NCBI GenBank assembly: GCA_012845835.1
Contig: JABAKD010000009.1
Location: 10,903,785 to 10,967,784, forward strand
Reading direction: 5' to 3'
Source: Undaria pinnatifida
Lineage: Eukaryota; Sar; Phaeophyceae; Laminariales; Alariaceae
DNA length: 64,000 nucleotides
Part shown: positions 44,882 through 55,202 of the stretch, piece after piece
How the letters are laid out: each line of letters starts with the position of its first letter
Numbering within the stretch: position 1 is the first letter of the stretch
Position numbers and translations under genes: made by a program
The notes under the pieces: generated by a model
Told to the model about the DNA's origin: nothing
Seen by the model: only the letters and a program-made list of their open reading frames with translations
The model's database searches: none

Positions 44882-45103
44882 ATGAGCCATTACCTACGAG
44901 AACACCTCGATGCCGTCGGTGAGCTCCCTCAGAAGCTGCGTGAGACGATGACCTCCATCGGTCTTCTCGACGACCGCGTCCAAGCCATCTCGGAGATGAT
45001 CGACAGCGACGTTGGAGAAGTCGCTCGCGCGAGGCAGCGGTACTACGCGCAGTTCGACGCCGACGACGACCAGCCTCCGCGCAACAGCAAGCCAAAGGTG
45101 TGA
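44882..45103 (+). CDS. ING-like N-terminal exon or truncated gene
   Basis: ATG to TGA, 73 codons. The first about 50 residues (YLREHLDAVGELPQKLRETM, then LLDDRVQAISEMI) match the layout of the ING-family N-terminal helical domain: YLxxxLxxxxxLPxxLRxxxxxxxxLDxxVQ. ING proteins are chromatin-associated readers with a C-terminal PHD finger. None is seen downstream before the inverted repeats begin at 45.4 kb. The last codons are AAG GTG TGA, so AAG/GTGTGA may be an intron donor rather than a real end. Either the gene continues through an intron or it has been cut off by the repeat block. Confidence 0.55.
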   Translation: MSHYLREHLDAVGELPQKLRETMTSIGLLDDRVQAISEMIDSDVGEVARARQRYYAQFDADDDQPPRNSKPKV

Positions 45104-45377
45104 GGCAACTTGGCGCTGGCGCTGGTGTTTGTCGGAGCCTTGTCTCCTGCGTGCTCTTGTTTGATTTCCGCATTGCTATATACAAGTATTGTTTTTTTCT
45201 GTGATATGTATCATATGACACGTGTTTGTTCGTGGTCTAGACTAGACTGGTAGACTACTGCCGCCGTCGTACACTGCCATTCATTGTTATTGTAAGAACA
45301 ACACGCGTATTGTATGTACGAGTACCAGTACAAATAATATTGGCATTGGTACCAGGAACGTGGAGATTTTAATATTG
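45104..45377. other. Region after the ING-like exon
   Basis: No further exon recognised. If an intron starts at 45,101 its acceptor is not obvious here. Confidence 0.35.
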
Positions 45378-45802
45378 TTACTAGTGGTACTCCCGAAATA
45401 TGCCAGTTGCCGGCCGGTATGGCGGACAAAAACAAATTGGTGCTGTATCCTCTGTATTAAGTACTAAAAGAACAAAATAATAACAGGGCAGTACGACAAT
45501 GCCGCCGAACGTACGCTAGTAAAGGTATCATCCTCTGTAGATTATGTAAATTTTGCGAAACCAAAATGTTAACACGGCAGCAGTAGTACGTACGGTATTA
45601 ATAGTAAAGGACAAAGAAGTGCAGCAGTGGGGCCGGTGGTACCCAAGCACCAGTGGGAGGCCGGTATTGTAGAAACAAAAAAAAGGGTTCATCTCCCACA
45701 GGACGCAAAAAGACTCCCACGTACAGAACGGCCCACCCACCCACCACGGACGACGCAGTGCACCCTCCACTCACCCACCGACCAAACCTTTACTACCTAC
45801 AG
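45378..45802. repeat. Outer inverted repeat, left arm
   Basis: From ACTAGTGGTACTCCCGAAAT to about CCGACCAAACCTTTACTAC. The reverse complement is 61,200-61,608, with high similarity. This pair brackets the retroelement and its inner repeat blocks. Confidence 0.85.
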
Positions 45803-46560
45803 CAGGACAGCAGTGCAGCAGTACGTAGATCAGAACAGCCGTGCAGCAGTACGTACAGCAGTATACACCTGGTACGCGGGGCGCAGTTAGTTGGTTGGTT
45901 CTTATGAAACAGGAAACAGCAAAAAAAAGACTCCCACGTACAGAACGGTCCACCCACCCACCACGGACGACGCAGTGCACCCTCCACCCACCCACCGACC
46001 AAACCTTTACTACATACAGCAGAACAGCAGTGCAGCAGTTCGTACATCAGAACAGCAGTGCAGCAGTACGTACATCAGAACAGCCGTGAAGCAGCACGTA
46101 CAGCAGGATACACCTGGTACGCGGGGTGCAGTTACAGTAGTAGGTTGGTTCTTATGAAACAGGAAACAGCAAAAAAAAAACTCCCACGTACAGAACGGCC
46201 CACCCACCCACCACGGACGACGCAGTGCACCCTCCACCCACCCACCCACTGACCAAACCTCTACTACATACCGTGATACAGCAGAACAGCAGTGCAGCAG
46301 TACGTACATCAGAACAGCAGTGCAGCAGTACGTACATCAGAACAGCAGTGCAGCAGTACGTACAGCACAGCAGAACACCACCCACCATGCACCCACGAAC
46401 CTACCCAGTACAGCAGTACAGCAATGCAGCAGTAGTACCTAGAAGAAGAGCAATACACCTGACAGGCGAGCAGCAGCCGATTTGTTGGTTACAGTGATCT
46501 CGGGCTGGTGGTACTCCCGAAATATGCCTGTTGCCGGCCGGTATGGCGGACAAAAACGGT
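45780..46560. repeat. Tandem block of CAGCAGTACGTACA-type repeats, left
   Basis: Units of about 240 bp, each with CAGCAGTGCAGCAGTACGTAC words, ACACCTGGTACGCGGGG, GGTTGGTTCTTATGAAACAG and CTCCCACGTACAGAACGG. They recur inverted at 59,475-60,590. The Cys/Leu-rich open frames over it are products of the repeat. Confidence 0.88.
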
Positions 46561-46780
46561 GCCGTATCCTCTGTACGTGGCGGCACCGCGAGGCCGCCTG
46601 AGGCCGACACCATGGCTCATGTCCATGTGCGTGGCTTTCCATCGCTCAAGTGGCACGTGACCAAAAAGCAATTCGAAAATTCAATATATATAGTTGGGAG
46701 TTCGAAGAAAAATAATTAGCAGGCAGAAGGAAATAACTCGAGTAGCATTCGTTGTTCAACATTTTTAGTCTTCCTCACAA

Positions 46781-47799
46781 TATAGTTGGGAGTTCGAAAA
46801 AAAAAAATTAGCAGGCAGCGACGAAGAAAAAGCGGGGGGGGGGCAAGCGAGCCGTCCCTGGGAGGGCGATTTCCACGCTCCCCCCTCGCCGAAGTGGGGC
46901 ACCGACGGCCGTTCTTTCGCCGGCATGTCGTAGTGCTGCTGTGCGGATGGGACGTGGCGGCACCGCGAGGCCGCCTGAGGCCGAGTGGAGCTCGGGAGTC
47001 GCCGCTTTTTGGGGGGGGGGGTTTTAACCAAGATATTTTTCAAAGATCCAAAACGTCACGACCACCTTCACGACCATCCTTAGCGTATTATATAATAAGG
47101 ATAAAAAATGAAAATACACTCCAGCTGTGAGATCGAAGATTTCGTCGAAACTCATCTTTGCAAGCTGTGTGTGATACTCCGATCGCGCGCATTACGAGTT
47201 TTATATAAGTAACAGGTCGATTTCCTCCGTCGTACTTGTAGTCTAGAGCGATAGTAGTGGTTTAGGCCGCTGGGATTGCGAGACGATTTTATAACTAATT
47301 TTCAAGGACGTCAGCCGTGAGTTCGACGAATTTCAGGTCAACGATTTGTTTGTCTGTGCTCTGTCCTCAACTCTTGCTGTGTCCTGGTCATGGTACCGGT
47401 ACGTACCTCGTATCTCTGATCTTATCGTATGCCGGGTATGTTTTTTAACTTGCCACAGGGTTCAAGTACACGAAGTACAGCAATATATCAATCTTATTAT
47501 ATAATACGCTGAGGATGGTCGTGACGTTTTCGATCTTTGAAAAATATCTTGGTTAAAACACACCCCCCAAAAAAGCGGCGACTCCCGAGCTCCACTCGGC
47601 CTCAGGCGGCTTCGCGGTGCCGCCGCGTCCCATCCGCACAGCAGCACTACGACATGCCGGCGGAAGAACGGGCGTCGGTGCCCCACCTCGGCGAAGGGGG
47701 AGCGTGGAAATCGTCCTCCCGGGGACGACTCGCTTGTCCCCCCTCGCTTTTTCTTCGTCGCTGCCTGCTTTTTTTTTGTTTCGAACTCCAACTATATTG
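46781..47799. repeat. Fold-back element: inverted repeats 46,781-47,100 and 47,485-47,799
   Basis: Two arms of about 315 bp in opposite orientation. They share TATAGTTGGAGTTCGAA-like ends, GCAGGCAGCGACGAAGAAAA, GTCGTAGTGCTGCTGTGCGG and CCAAGATATTTTTCAAAGAT. About 385 bp separates them, including family D copies (47,108-47,200 and 47,305-47,345). The retroelement is inserted at the outer end of the right arm. Confidence 0.85.
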
Positions 47800-48543
47800 T
47801 GAAAGGAGATGGAGTCTCGCTGACTCCTTCGTTGATGCTGATGTGTATACTGGTTGCTGATTTTCGTGGTGTCGGTACAGTGGCTCAAGATCAAGGAAAA
47901 TTAACTTTTATTAATGTCTCTGCCGCAATGGTTGAGAGCAGGGAAGTGACGAGACTGATCCGATGTGGCTCGTTTTCCTTGCTCATTTTGCTTTAAATTG
48001 CTACATAACTCTTCCTATTTTCAACAACACACAGCAGTACTTCAACAGCACCTGTAGGAAGAGCAGGCTCTCCTCAGATAACTGTTACTTAACGCCTACA
48101 TAGACTACCTTCACTAGCAAAGAGTCACTTCTTCTCAAGCTTCCCGTGACTCCTCTGTCCTTGCTCTGTCTAGCCTTGCTACTTTCGTCTCCAACTGACA
48201 CTTGTCTTTCCTCTCTTTGAGATTATCCTCTTTTCTCTGTGCAATAACCCATGAAAATGTCACCAAACTACTGAGTTTTAGTGTACATTTTCCTGTTGGT
48301 TCCTCTCAGTTCATAATTAATCTCTTCCTTTCTTAATTCGGTAAAACCTGTCATTCCTCATGAACTAAATTCCGTCATAAAACAACTGAACAAAGAGGAT
48401 AGCCGGAATTCTTGCTCATGAAGAAATTGCATTTTCCCTAATCAAACATCCAATTCTTCTAAATTGAAACCTTCTGTATCCAGTCTCATCGCAAATGAAC
48501 CTTTTTCTATACTAATTCCTAGTAAATTCCCAATCTCACCACA
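47800..48543 (-). repeat. 3' LTR (left)
   Basis: 744 bp, from TGAAAGGAGATGGAGTCTCG to TCTCACCACA. The right copy is 727 bp; the main difference is about 17 bp (TTTTCAACAACACACAG-type segment) present only here. Confidence 0.95.
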
Positions 48544-48557
48544 CTCGCCCCCCCAAG
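48544..48557 (-). other. Polypurine tract
   Basis: Read on the minus strand as CTTGGGGGGGCGAG, immediately upstream of the 3' LTR, where the plus-strand primer of LTR retroelements normally lies. Confidence 0.7.
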
Positions 48558-49009
48558 TTCATTGCCACCTCTCACAGAACAAGGTGTGCAAGGAAATTAT
48601 ACTCTTCCAGTCTGAGATTGCTGCAAAATTTTTGACTAGTATAGCACTCAAATTCACTAATATAATGAAACCAGAAAATTTACTCAACAATTTCTACTTC
48701 AAAAAGGTCTCTTCCGAGCTATTTTCCACCACATTCTCCCCAATTACTGCCAAGCTCACTGATTGCCAATCAAGGCAATTCATCGGTAGGACATCATTAA
48801 CTAATCTGGGCTGAGCTAGTCCTTGACCGATATTTTAGTTGATCCCAAAACAATGCAAAATTTTCGGTTGGGTCTCACTACGGGCTGGTTTTGAGAAAAT
48901 TTTAAACCATTGACCGATTTGATTGCAGCATGGATCCTAAAATTTGTCAAAGAAATATACCGTTACTTCCAAAAACTTCAATTTCCATCCCTCTGACTCT
49001 CTTTTGTAC
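48558..49009. other. Noncoding segment between pol and 3' LTR
   Basis: About 450 bp with no open frame of note on the element's strand. Confidence 0.6.
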
Positions 49010-49849
49010 TCATTCTTCTGCATGAATGAACTTCTTGCAACTCTTAGCGGTTTCATGAACATGCCAACACCAAGTTCCTACTTGCTCACCAAATGTTTTT
49101 AACTTATCCTCGTACAAATGGACATTGTACCTCTTTCCTAAATCCAAAAGTTTGATCGTGTGTGGAAGCGCCTTGTTCGGTGCATCTTCCGCCACCATCA
49201 CCACTCTGGCCAGCTGCCAACCTGCACGAGTGGTTTTGAAATATATATACGATCCGATGATGTCACGTGAATATATTCCTGGCCTTCCCCTAACATCACA
49301 GCATACTTTGTAACCCTTAGCAACATGTCTTTCACCCTTAGCACACGCTAGCATACGCTTGGCAAGTTGAACTCTATATCGTCGGTATTTCGCATTTTCA
49401 CCTCCGATTTGTACCGGTTCACCCGCCCAATACCGCGACACTATACTACCGTACTGTTCGAGGTCCGTCTCGTGTTCCCAAGTTTTTACTGTTACTTCAT
49501 CCCAACTAGTATAGTATTGTACCGCATTCTTTCCTCCTAGACCTCTCGAAATCCTATGTTTCGTAATCGTTGTGGGCTTGATACGATAATTGTCCAATTC
49601 CATACATACGTCTTCCGCAGTTAGGTGGAAAGGCGGTGAACGCTCAGAATATTTATTAAGTACATAGCTACTCATTGCCCATGGCAGAAATTTCGGTGCT
49701 TCTGCGCCCTCGTGGGGATTGTAACACTTTTTGCACCTAAACATAGATACTCTAGCATTTATTTCTCGGCCGGGCTCGTCCTTCCTGACCTCCAGCAACA
49801 ACAAATTTGGCCCAACCTTTCTCCCATCACTACGTAGTCGTTCCCGGAC
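49010..49849 (-). pseudogene. pol C-terminus: chromodomain plus additional C-terminal domain
   Basis: After the integrase end (GPNLLLLEVRKDEPGREINA) comes a CxxC segment (MFRCKKCYNPHEG). A chromodomain-like region follows: YRIKPTTITKHRISRGLGGK, then YYTSWDEVTVKTWEHETDL and IVSRYW. The aromatic/acidic pattern and W-E-x-E-x-x-L fit. Next come about 110 residues including SRDIIGSYIYFKTTRAGWQL and IKLLDLGKRYNVHLYEDKL, a compact domain I cannot name. Chromodomains of chromoviruses are thought to guide integration to chromatin marks. Entered by a one-base shift near 49,850. Ends TAA at 49,010. Confidence 0.75.
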
Positions 49850-51056
49850 CTACAAACGAAATCTTATAAGGACCGGTCCAACACTGCGCTAATTTTGCGG
49901 TCAAAGCGAATTTCTCACGTCTTGAATCCGTTTCTCTCGTTTTTAGCACGTGTTTACCCCCTCTAGATATGGTACTGTGATCATCGTATACCCAGACCCA
50001 TCCTCCTACTTCAAACTTGGGGCGCTTTGTTATTAGCTCTTCAAGGTTCTCATTAGCAGCCTCATGTCTAGCCTTGGTAAGACGGTCTTCCTCCTTCACT
50101 AATTGGTATGCCTTAATTTGTCTCTCTCTCATGAGTTCCAGGTATTCCTATTGGTCTTGTTTCAGACCTTGATGACCTCTTACCCCTCGCCCTTCCAAAA
50201 TAGTCATTGGCAACCTCGGATATCTCCCTATGTGCACTTCGTTGGGAGCTAGACCCGTACCTCTACTAACATTGTTGTTGTGTGCAGCTACTGCGTGCAT
50301 CAACATATCATCCCAGTTCTTTTGATCGTCTGCAATTAAATATGACAGCATCTGACAAAGGGTATGGTTCAACCTCTCAACCATTCCGTTTGTTTGTGGA
50401 TGATAGGAGCTAGTAAACTTCTTGACAGCTCCCAATGTCTGGTAAACCGCAGTACTTACTTGTGAAATAAACTCTGTACCTCGATCTGATAAAAAGGTGT
50501 GTGGGCACCCCCATCTCGGTATGTAGTCATCCACTATTCGGGCAGCACAACCTCGAGCTGTTTTCTCTTCCTTTGTCATAGCATACTCTTCTGCGTGTCT
50601 ACTGAATACATCTACAATCAATAGCACATACGTATTGCCTCGCTCCGTCTCTGGCAATGGTCCTAATAAATCAAAAGAAATCATCTGTCCTGGGCGAGTA
50701 GGAAGTGGTAAGGAAACCAATGGCCAGCGGATGGTGTTGCGTGCCGTTTTTCTCGCTTGACACGTGTAACATCTCCGTATCCACCACTTTACACTATCCG
50801 CCATACCAATCCACCAATAATACCTTTGCAACATGTTCAAGGTCACCTTCTCGCCCAAATGTACTGCCTCTTTGTGAGTACAATCCATAACCCATGGTCT
50901 CAGCAACAGCGGCACATAGGTTCTCACAGGCTCGTCTCCCAACAATCGCTCAAATCGTCCAGGATTCCTGTCATCATGATGGGCAGGTTCCGGTGTTAAA
51001 CGTTTCACTAAAAGTTTGCGTGTATCTGAGAGTTCTTTTAGCTCCCCTTGTGAGAC
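49850..51056 (-). pseudogene. Integrase (gypsy type)
   Basis: The zinc-binding part contains HKEAVHLGEKVTL and CYTCQ. The catalytic core has the D-D-E triad in ISFDLLGPLP, FLSDRGTEF and YHPQTNGMVERLNHTL. The C-terminal SH3-like part contains KFEVGGWVWVYDDHS and CWTGPYKISFVGP. An in-frame TAG at 50,148-50,150 falls between the core and the C-terminal part. The triad itself is intact. Confidence 0.92.
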
Positions 51057-51758
51057 CTACCGCTTGATTTCCGATATTTCTACTGTATCAGGTATAGTTT
51101 CTTCCGTGATCTCTCCCACAGGAGCACCTGAGTGCAAAAGCTCAATTGCGATTCTTGCGGATTCGTCTTTCATTTATGCTTCAGCCCATTCGCTTGCCGT
51201 CTTTTCACATATTTTTTCACCGAACTCCCGCGCTTCTATGCTGTCAATTTCTTCTTCCGGAAGCTCATCATTATTATCCGAAGGATCGGGATTACCTACT
51301 ACTCCGGCACTACCTCCTTCATCCTCAGGGTTAATCACCGATATAGTTTGTTTCCCAACCAAACCTAATAAAGATCTTCCTTCTTCGGTTATAGGACAAG
51401 CATGTAATACCAGCCCTGGCTCCCATTGTCCACTAATTATTGGCGTAGATCGCACTAATGGTGTCTCATCTGGTATAGAGAATCTACGATTTGGTTCTAC
51501 TATTTTGGACAGCCTTCTCGCACGTTCCTTCTGGATCACCTTCCAAGTTTGAGCCGATTGCTCTGTGGTAGTGAACGGCGCAGCCCTCAGCTCTCTCTCC
51601 CCCACCGCAAAAATAAACCCGGGGTCCAAGTATCCTGACTGATGTTGGTTGTCATGGTTCGCTGCCAGCTGCTCAATTTGCGCTCCGCTTGCTCCGATCA
51701 GATAAACATCAATATCTGTGGGGTCGGATAATCGAACATCAGGGTGATTGTCAGCTTC
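51057..51758 (-). pseudogene. RNase H-integrase linker
   Basis: One frame continues from RNase H to integrase, including DIDVYLIGASGAQIEQLAAN and LVRSTPIISGQWEPGLVL. It is broken by TGA (51,759-51,761), TAA (51,174-51,176) and TAG (51,057-51,059), all in the same frame. Confidence 0.8.
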
Positions 51759-52741
51759 TCAGGCAGGTAATGGTAATCGCGACAGTAGGTCAGCGTTGCC
51801 ATTGGACTTTCCCGGTCTATACTCCAAGGTGTACGTATACGCACTCAAAAAATCAAACCATCTTTGCACTCTATTAACCTCTGTTGATAAACTTTCCATT
51901 TCAACGGTTGGTGATCACTCACCACAACAAAAGGAATACCATAAAACAGTTGTCGGTTCTTCTTGACTGCCCACACAATCGCGGCACACTCCAATTCTGT
52001 TGCGCTCCAGTTTCGCTCATTCGGCAATGTGCTCCTACTAAGAAAACACAGCGGTCTGTTGGATTGATCAGGTTGCATCTGCTCTATCACCGCACCCAAC
52101 CCATCGACTGATGCATCGGTTATTAGTCGGAAAGGTCTATCTCCTGATATAGCCGCTTTAAAATCTGGAAACGCTAAAACGTCTGGACTTGTCAGCCGTT
52201 TTAATAAAGTCTGCACTATTTCCACATGTTCAACTGTGAACGCGAATTTAACCCCTTTCTTCAAAAGATTGTTCAGGGATCTGGTAACAGTTGCCATTTT
52301 TGGCAAAAATTTCCTATAGCACGACAAAGCACCCAACAGTGACCGTAATTGGCTCACGTTTGTAGGCATCGGAAGCTTAGTCATTGCTTCCACCTTACTA
52401 GGATCCGGCTCTATTCCCTTAGCCGTAACACGATGGCCCAGAAATTTGATCGTGCGCGCGCCTAAAAATGCCTTTTTAGGTGTAGTTTTAAATCAAAAGT
52501 TGTCAATCTCTCAAAAAATCTCTCAAGGTCACACACATGTTCTGCACCGTTTTTTGAAAAACACACAATGTCATCAATAAACAAGCGCACACGCTCTAAT
52601 CCATCGCAAACCCTCAGCATGATTGATTGGAACCACCCAGGACTGGATGCAAGACCCATCGGCATAACCGTCCATTCGTAATTTCCATTCTGAGTACACA
52701 CAGCCGTCAGCGGAATCGAGTCCTCGTGTATGGCACACTGG
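51759..52741 (-). pseudogene. Reverse transcriptase (C-terminal part) and RNase H
   Basis: RT begins abruptly at the palindrome junction with QCAIHEDSIPLTAVCTQNG, then WTVMPMGLASSPGWFQSIM and the active-site box LFIDDIV (the YxDD variant F-I-D-D). A frameshift near 52,470 leads to FLGHRVTAKGIEPDPSKVEA. RNase H shows ITDASVDGLGAVIEQ, ATELECAAIVWAVKK and VVSDHQPLKW. A second shift near 51,925 precedes ESLSTEVNRVQRWFDFLSAY. The RT fingers and first catalytic Asp are absent. Confidence 0.93.
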
Positions 52742-55193
52742 AAGATTCACCGCCACGCCCTTCCGCCCGTAGCCTTGCGGATTTTTTGCCGAACAAGCCA
52801 CGTTCTCGCCACGGGAGTAGCGACGATAGTACTCAATCGGGCCAGGGTAGTCCATCCTCGCGTGTTGGGGTACTCTCGTCACACCCCATCCCAACACCCC
52901 CACCAATGTCGCTACCACCAAAATATCTCCTGGATTTTCCTGTGCGTTTTATGTCGTACCGGGATGTTGCTACTCAATCGGGCCAGGGTAGTCCATCCTC
53001 GCGTGTTGGGGTACTCTCGTCACACCCCATCCCAACACCCCCACCAATGTCGCTACCACCAAAATATCTCCTGGATTTTCCTGTGCGTTTTATGTCGTAC
53101 CGGGATGTTGCTGCAGTCAAATCGCCCGAAGCCCGCCCGTCCTCCCCGCCTGGCAAGGGAGGGAAGGGAGGAAACGTCACCCCGCCTTCCCCCGTCGTTC
53201 CGCCCTCGCCGGAGGGAAAGGGCCCAGCGCCTGGACCTGTTGCAGCCTCCTCGCCTCCTACTGTGTCTGCGCCAGTTGCCGCGGTAAGAGCTCTGTCTGA
53301 GTTAGGTCGTCCGCCGTCGGAATCAGATGTTGCCGATTTGAGTATGTTATTTTCACGGTTGGGTTGGTCGCATGAAGATCGCATGCGGGCAGTAGGTTTC
53401 GACCCTCATGCGAGCCTGGTAACCACGGGAGCAGGGCCTGAAGGGGCCATCGTGCCCGTTGTAGTTCATGATAAACGCACCCAAAGGGTGAAGGTGGAGC
53501 CCGAAGGGGTTGGGGGAGCAGCTGTGGCGCCCCCCGTAGCTGTCACTCGTCGCCGATATGAGACGGACGAAATGCTAGCTCGCGCCATTCAGGCGGAATT
53601 AAATGCCGCGGACGCGGCCGAACGGGCGGTGCAGGAAGCTGCCGATGAAAAATACGCCCGCTCCTTTGGAAGTTACAGCAGCACCGACACCCCGGTGTAT
53701 TCAGACTCGGATTCTGATTCGGGTTCACCGACAAGAGTAGCAGTTCGTGTTGACTCTGTGTCCTCGGAGGCCTGGCCGCGTCCAGCCGTTACCACCGCTA
53801 ATAGATTTGCTTGTCTGCTTTCCCCTGGTCGTTCCCGCGGACGTTCCTCACGACCGCGAAGCAAAATAATTCAGGACTGCAGGAAGAGGCATTTAAGTCG
53901 CGTGCTAAAGTCGACCGTGCTGCTGCTGAGTTTGCAGCGGCCAAGACTAGGCTAGCCCAAGCCTCTCCTGATTTAGCAACCCTAGAAGCCACTCATCGTC
54001 GTCTTACCAAGGAGCGTCGGGATTTGGAACGACAGCTGCAGGATATTGCATTACAGCGGGGCAAGGCAAGGAAGGAGGAACGGAATATTTCCCAGGCGTT
54101 GGCCAAACAGGTCAGGGTCCAGGAAGAACAGGAGCGTGAAAATAAGATCGCTTATGATGCAATACATGGAAATACCACTGATCTGTTGCGCCGGGCTGTA
54201 GCTGAAGAAAGACAGCAGAAACAACTTCTGGAAAAAGCCGTCGCGACCGCAGCTGCCGCCACGGCTGAAACATATGCTAAAAGGGCGCAGCGGGAGGCGG
54301 CGCGAGTCCCGGCTGTCCGTGCAGCAGATGCGGCGGGCAAGCCGATTTTGCCCACGAGGGAGTGGAAACCCTCACAGCGCCACGTAGAGGCTCGAGCGGG
54401 CTTGGCGCGAGAAATGGCGGCATCCGCACCTTCTTCTGTTGCTGCGTCTTCGGCGGAGGCGGCAGCGGAAGCTGCAAGTTCGTCGGCGGCAGCAGCCACT
54501 GCTGCTGTGCGGGTGACATCATCGTTGGCCACGACAGCTTCCACTCCAGCTGTCACTCTGCCTGCCCCTCCTGTTGCGTCACTCCCGCTCAGGCCACTTT
54601 CCGTGCCTGGGGAAACCACCACGGCACATACCACAAAACCAGCGGCGGAGGTGGCTAGTGACGATCCTGTGGTGGCGCGCATGAGGCGCCAAATAGAGCT
54701 CTACAAAATGGTACAAGCGTCCTGCCCGGGCATGTCCCATCAAGACATACAAGGGATGGCTTTGGCGTGCATGGGAGAAACTTCTTCAGCGCCACCGGTT
54801 GGAGGGGGATCGTCTTCGTCTCCCACCATCTCCATGACGCCGGTAGGGCCAGCACATCCGCCGCAGTTTTCCCACCCTCAGCACAGGACAGATGGCCCGG
54901 GAAGAGGCAGCACTAACTTCTCCGGACCAGAAGGTAGTCATCACCCAAGAGGTCCCCGTGACGACAGGTTCCATGGCCAGCAGTGTGAAGCATCACCGGG
55001 GGGCCAGGGGACAGGGACATGGATTTAAGAGGTGCGATGAGTTGGGTGGCGAAGCGGGAAGGGTGTGTGTGGTGTTGGTGACGAAGAAGATGGTGGTGAT
55101 GCTATAGCGGAAGGAGTCCCTATAGCAGGTGGTGTTTTGGGTGGTGGTCCTAGTATAGGAGAGCCCGTGACTGCTGTTGCAAGTACAAATTCC
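52742..55193 (+). repeat. Palindrome left arm: inverted gag copy
   Basis: 2,452 bp, reverse complement of 55,203-57,650 with few differences. The gag-like protein therefore reads on the plus strand here in two overlapping frames, 52,742-53,955 and 53,811-55,028. It contains an internal 141-bp direct duplication (52,830-52,970 and 52,971-53,111). It is oriented opposite to pol and directly joined to RT at 52,741/52,742. Confidence 0.97.
52830..53111. repeat. 141-bp in-frame tandem duplication in gag (left arm)
   Basis: Two copies starting TACTCAATCGGGCCAGGGTA, encoding a 47-residue unit with SSHPIPTPPPMSLPPKYLLD. The same duplication is present in the right arm, so it predates the inverted duplication. 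Confidence 0.96.
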
Positions 55194-55202
55194 CCTACCC
55201 GC
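55194..55202. other. Palindrome spacer
   Basis: CCTACCCGC, the only unpaired bases between the two 2.45-kb arms. Confidence 0.95.

Noticed and set aside
45771..46388. Cys/Leu/Val-rich frames (VLLHCC type) in the repeat blocks
   Set aside because: Produced by GTACGTACTGCTG repeats. The same pattern appears in every copy, with no other protein-like content.
50148..51761. Possible alternative genetic code, because pol stays in frame across TGA, TAA and TAG
   Set aside because: All three stop types occur, together with several frameshifts, in a defective retroelement. The kinase and the ING-like frame end at ordinary stops. Pseudogene decay explains it.
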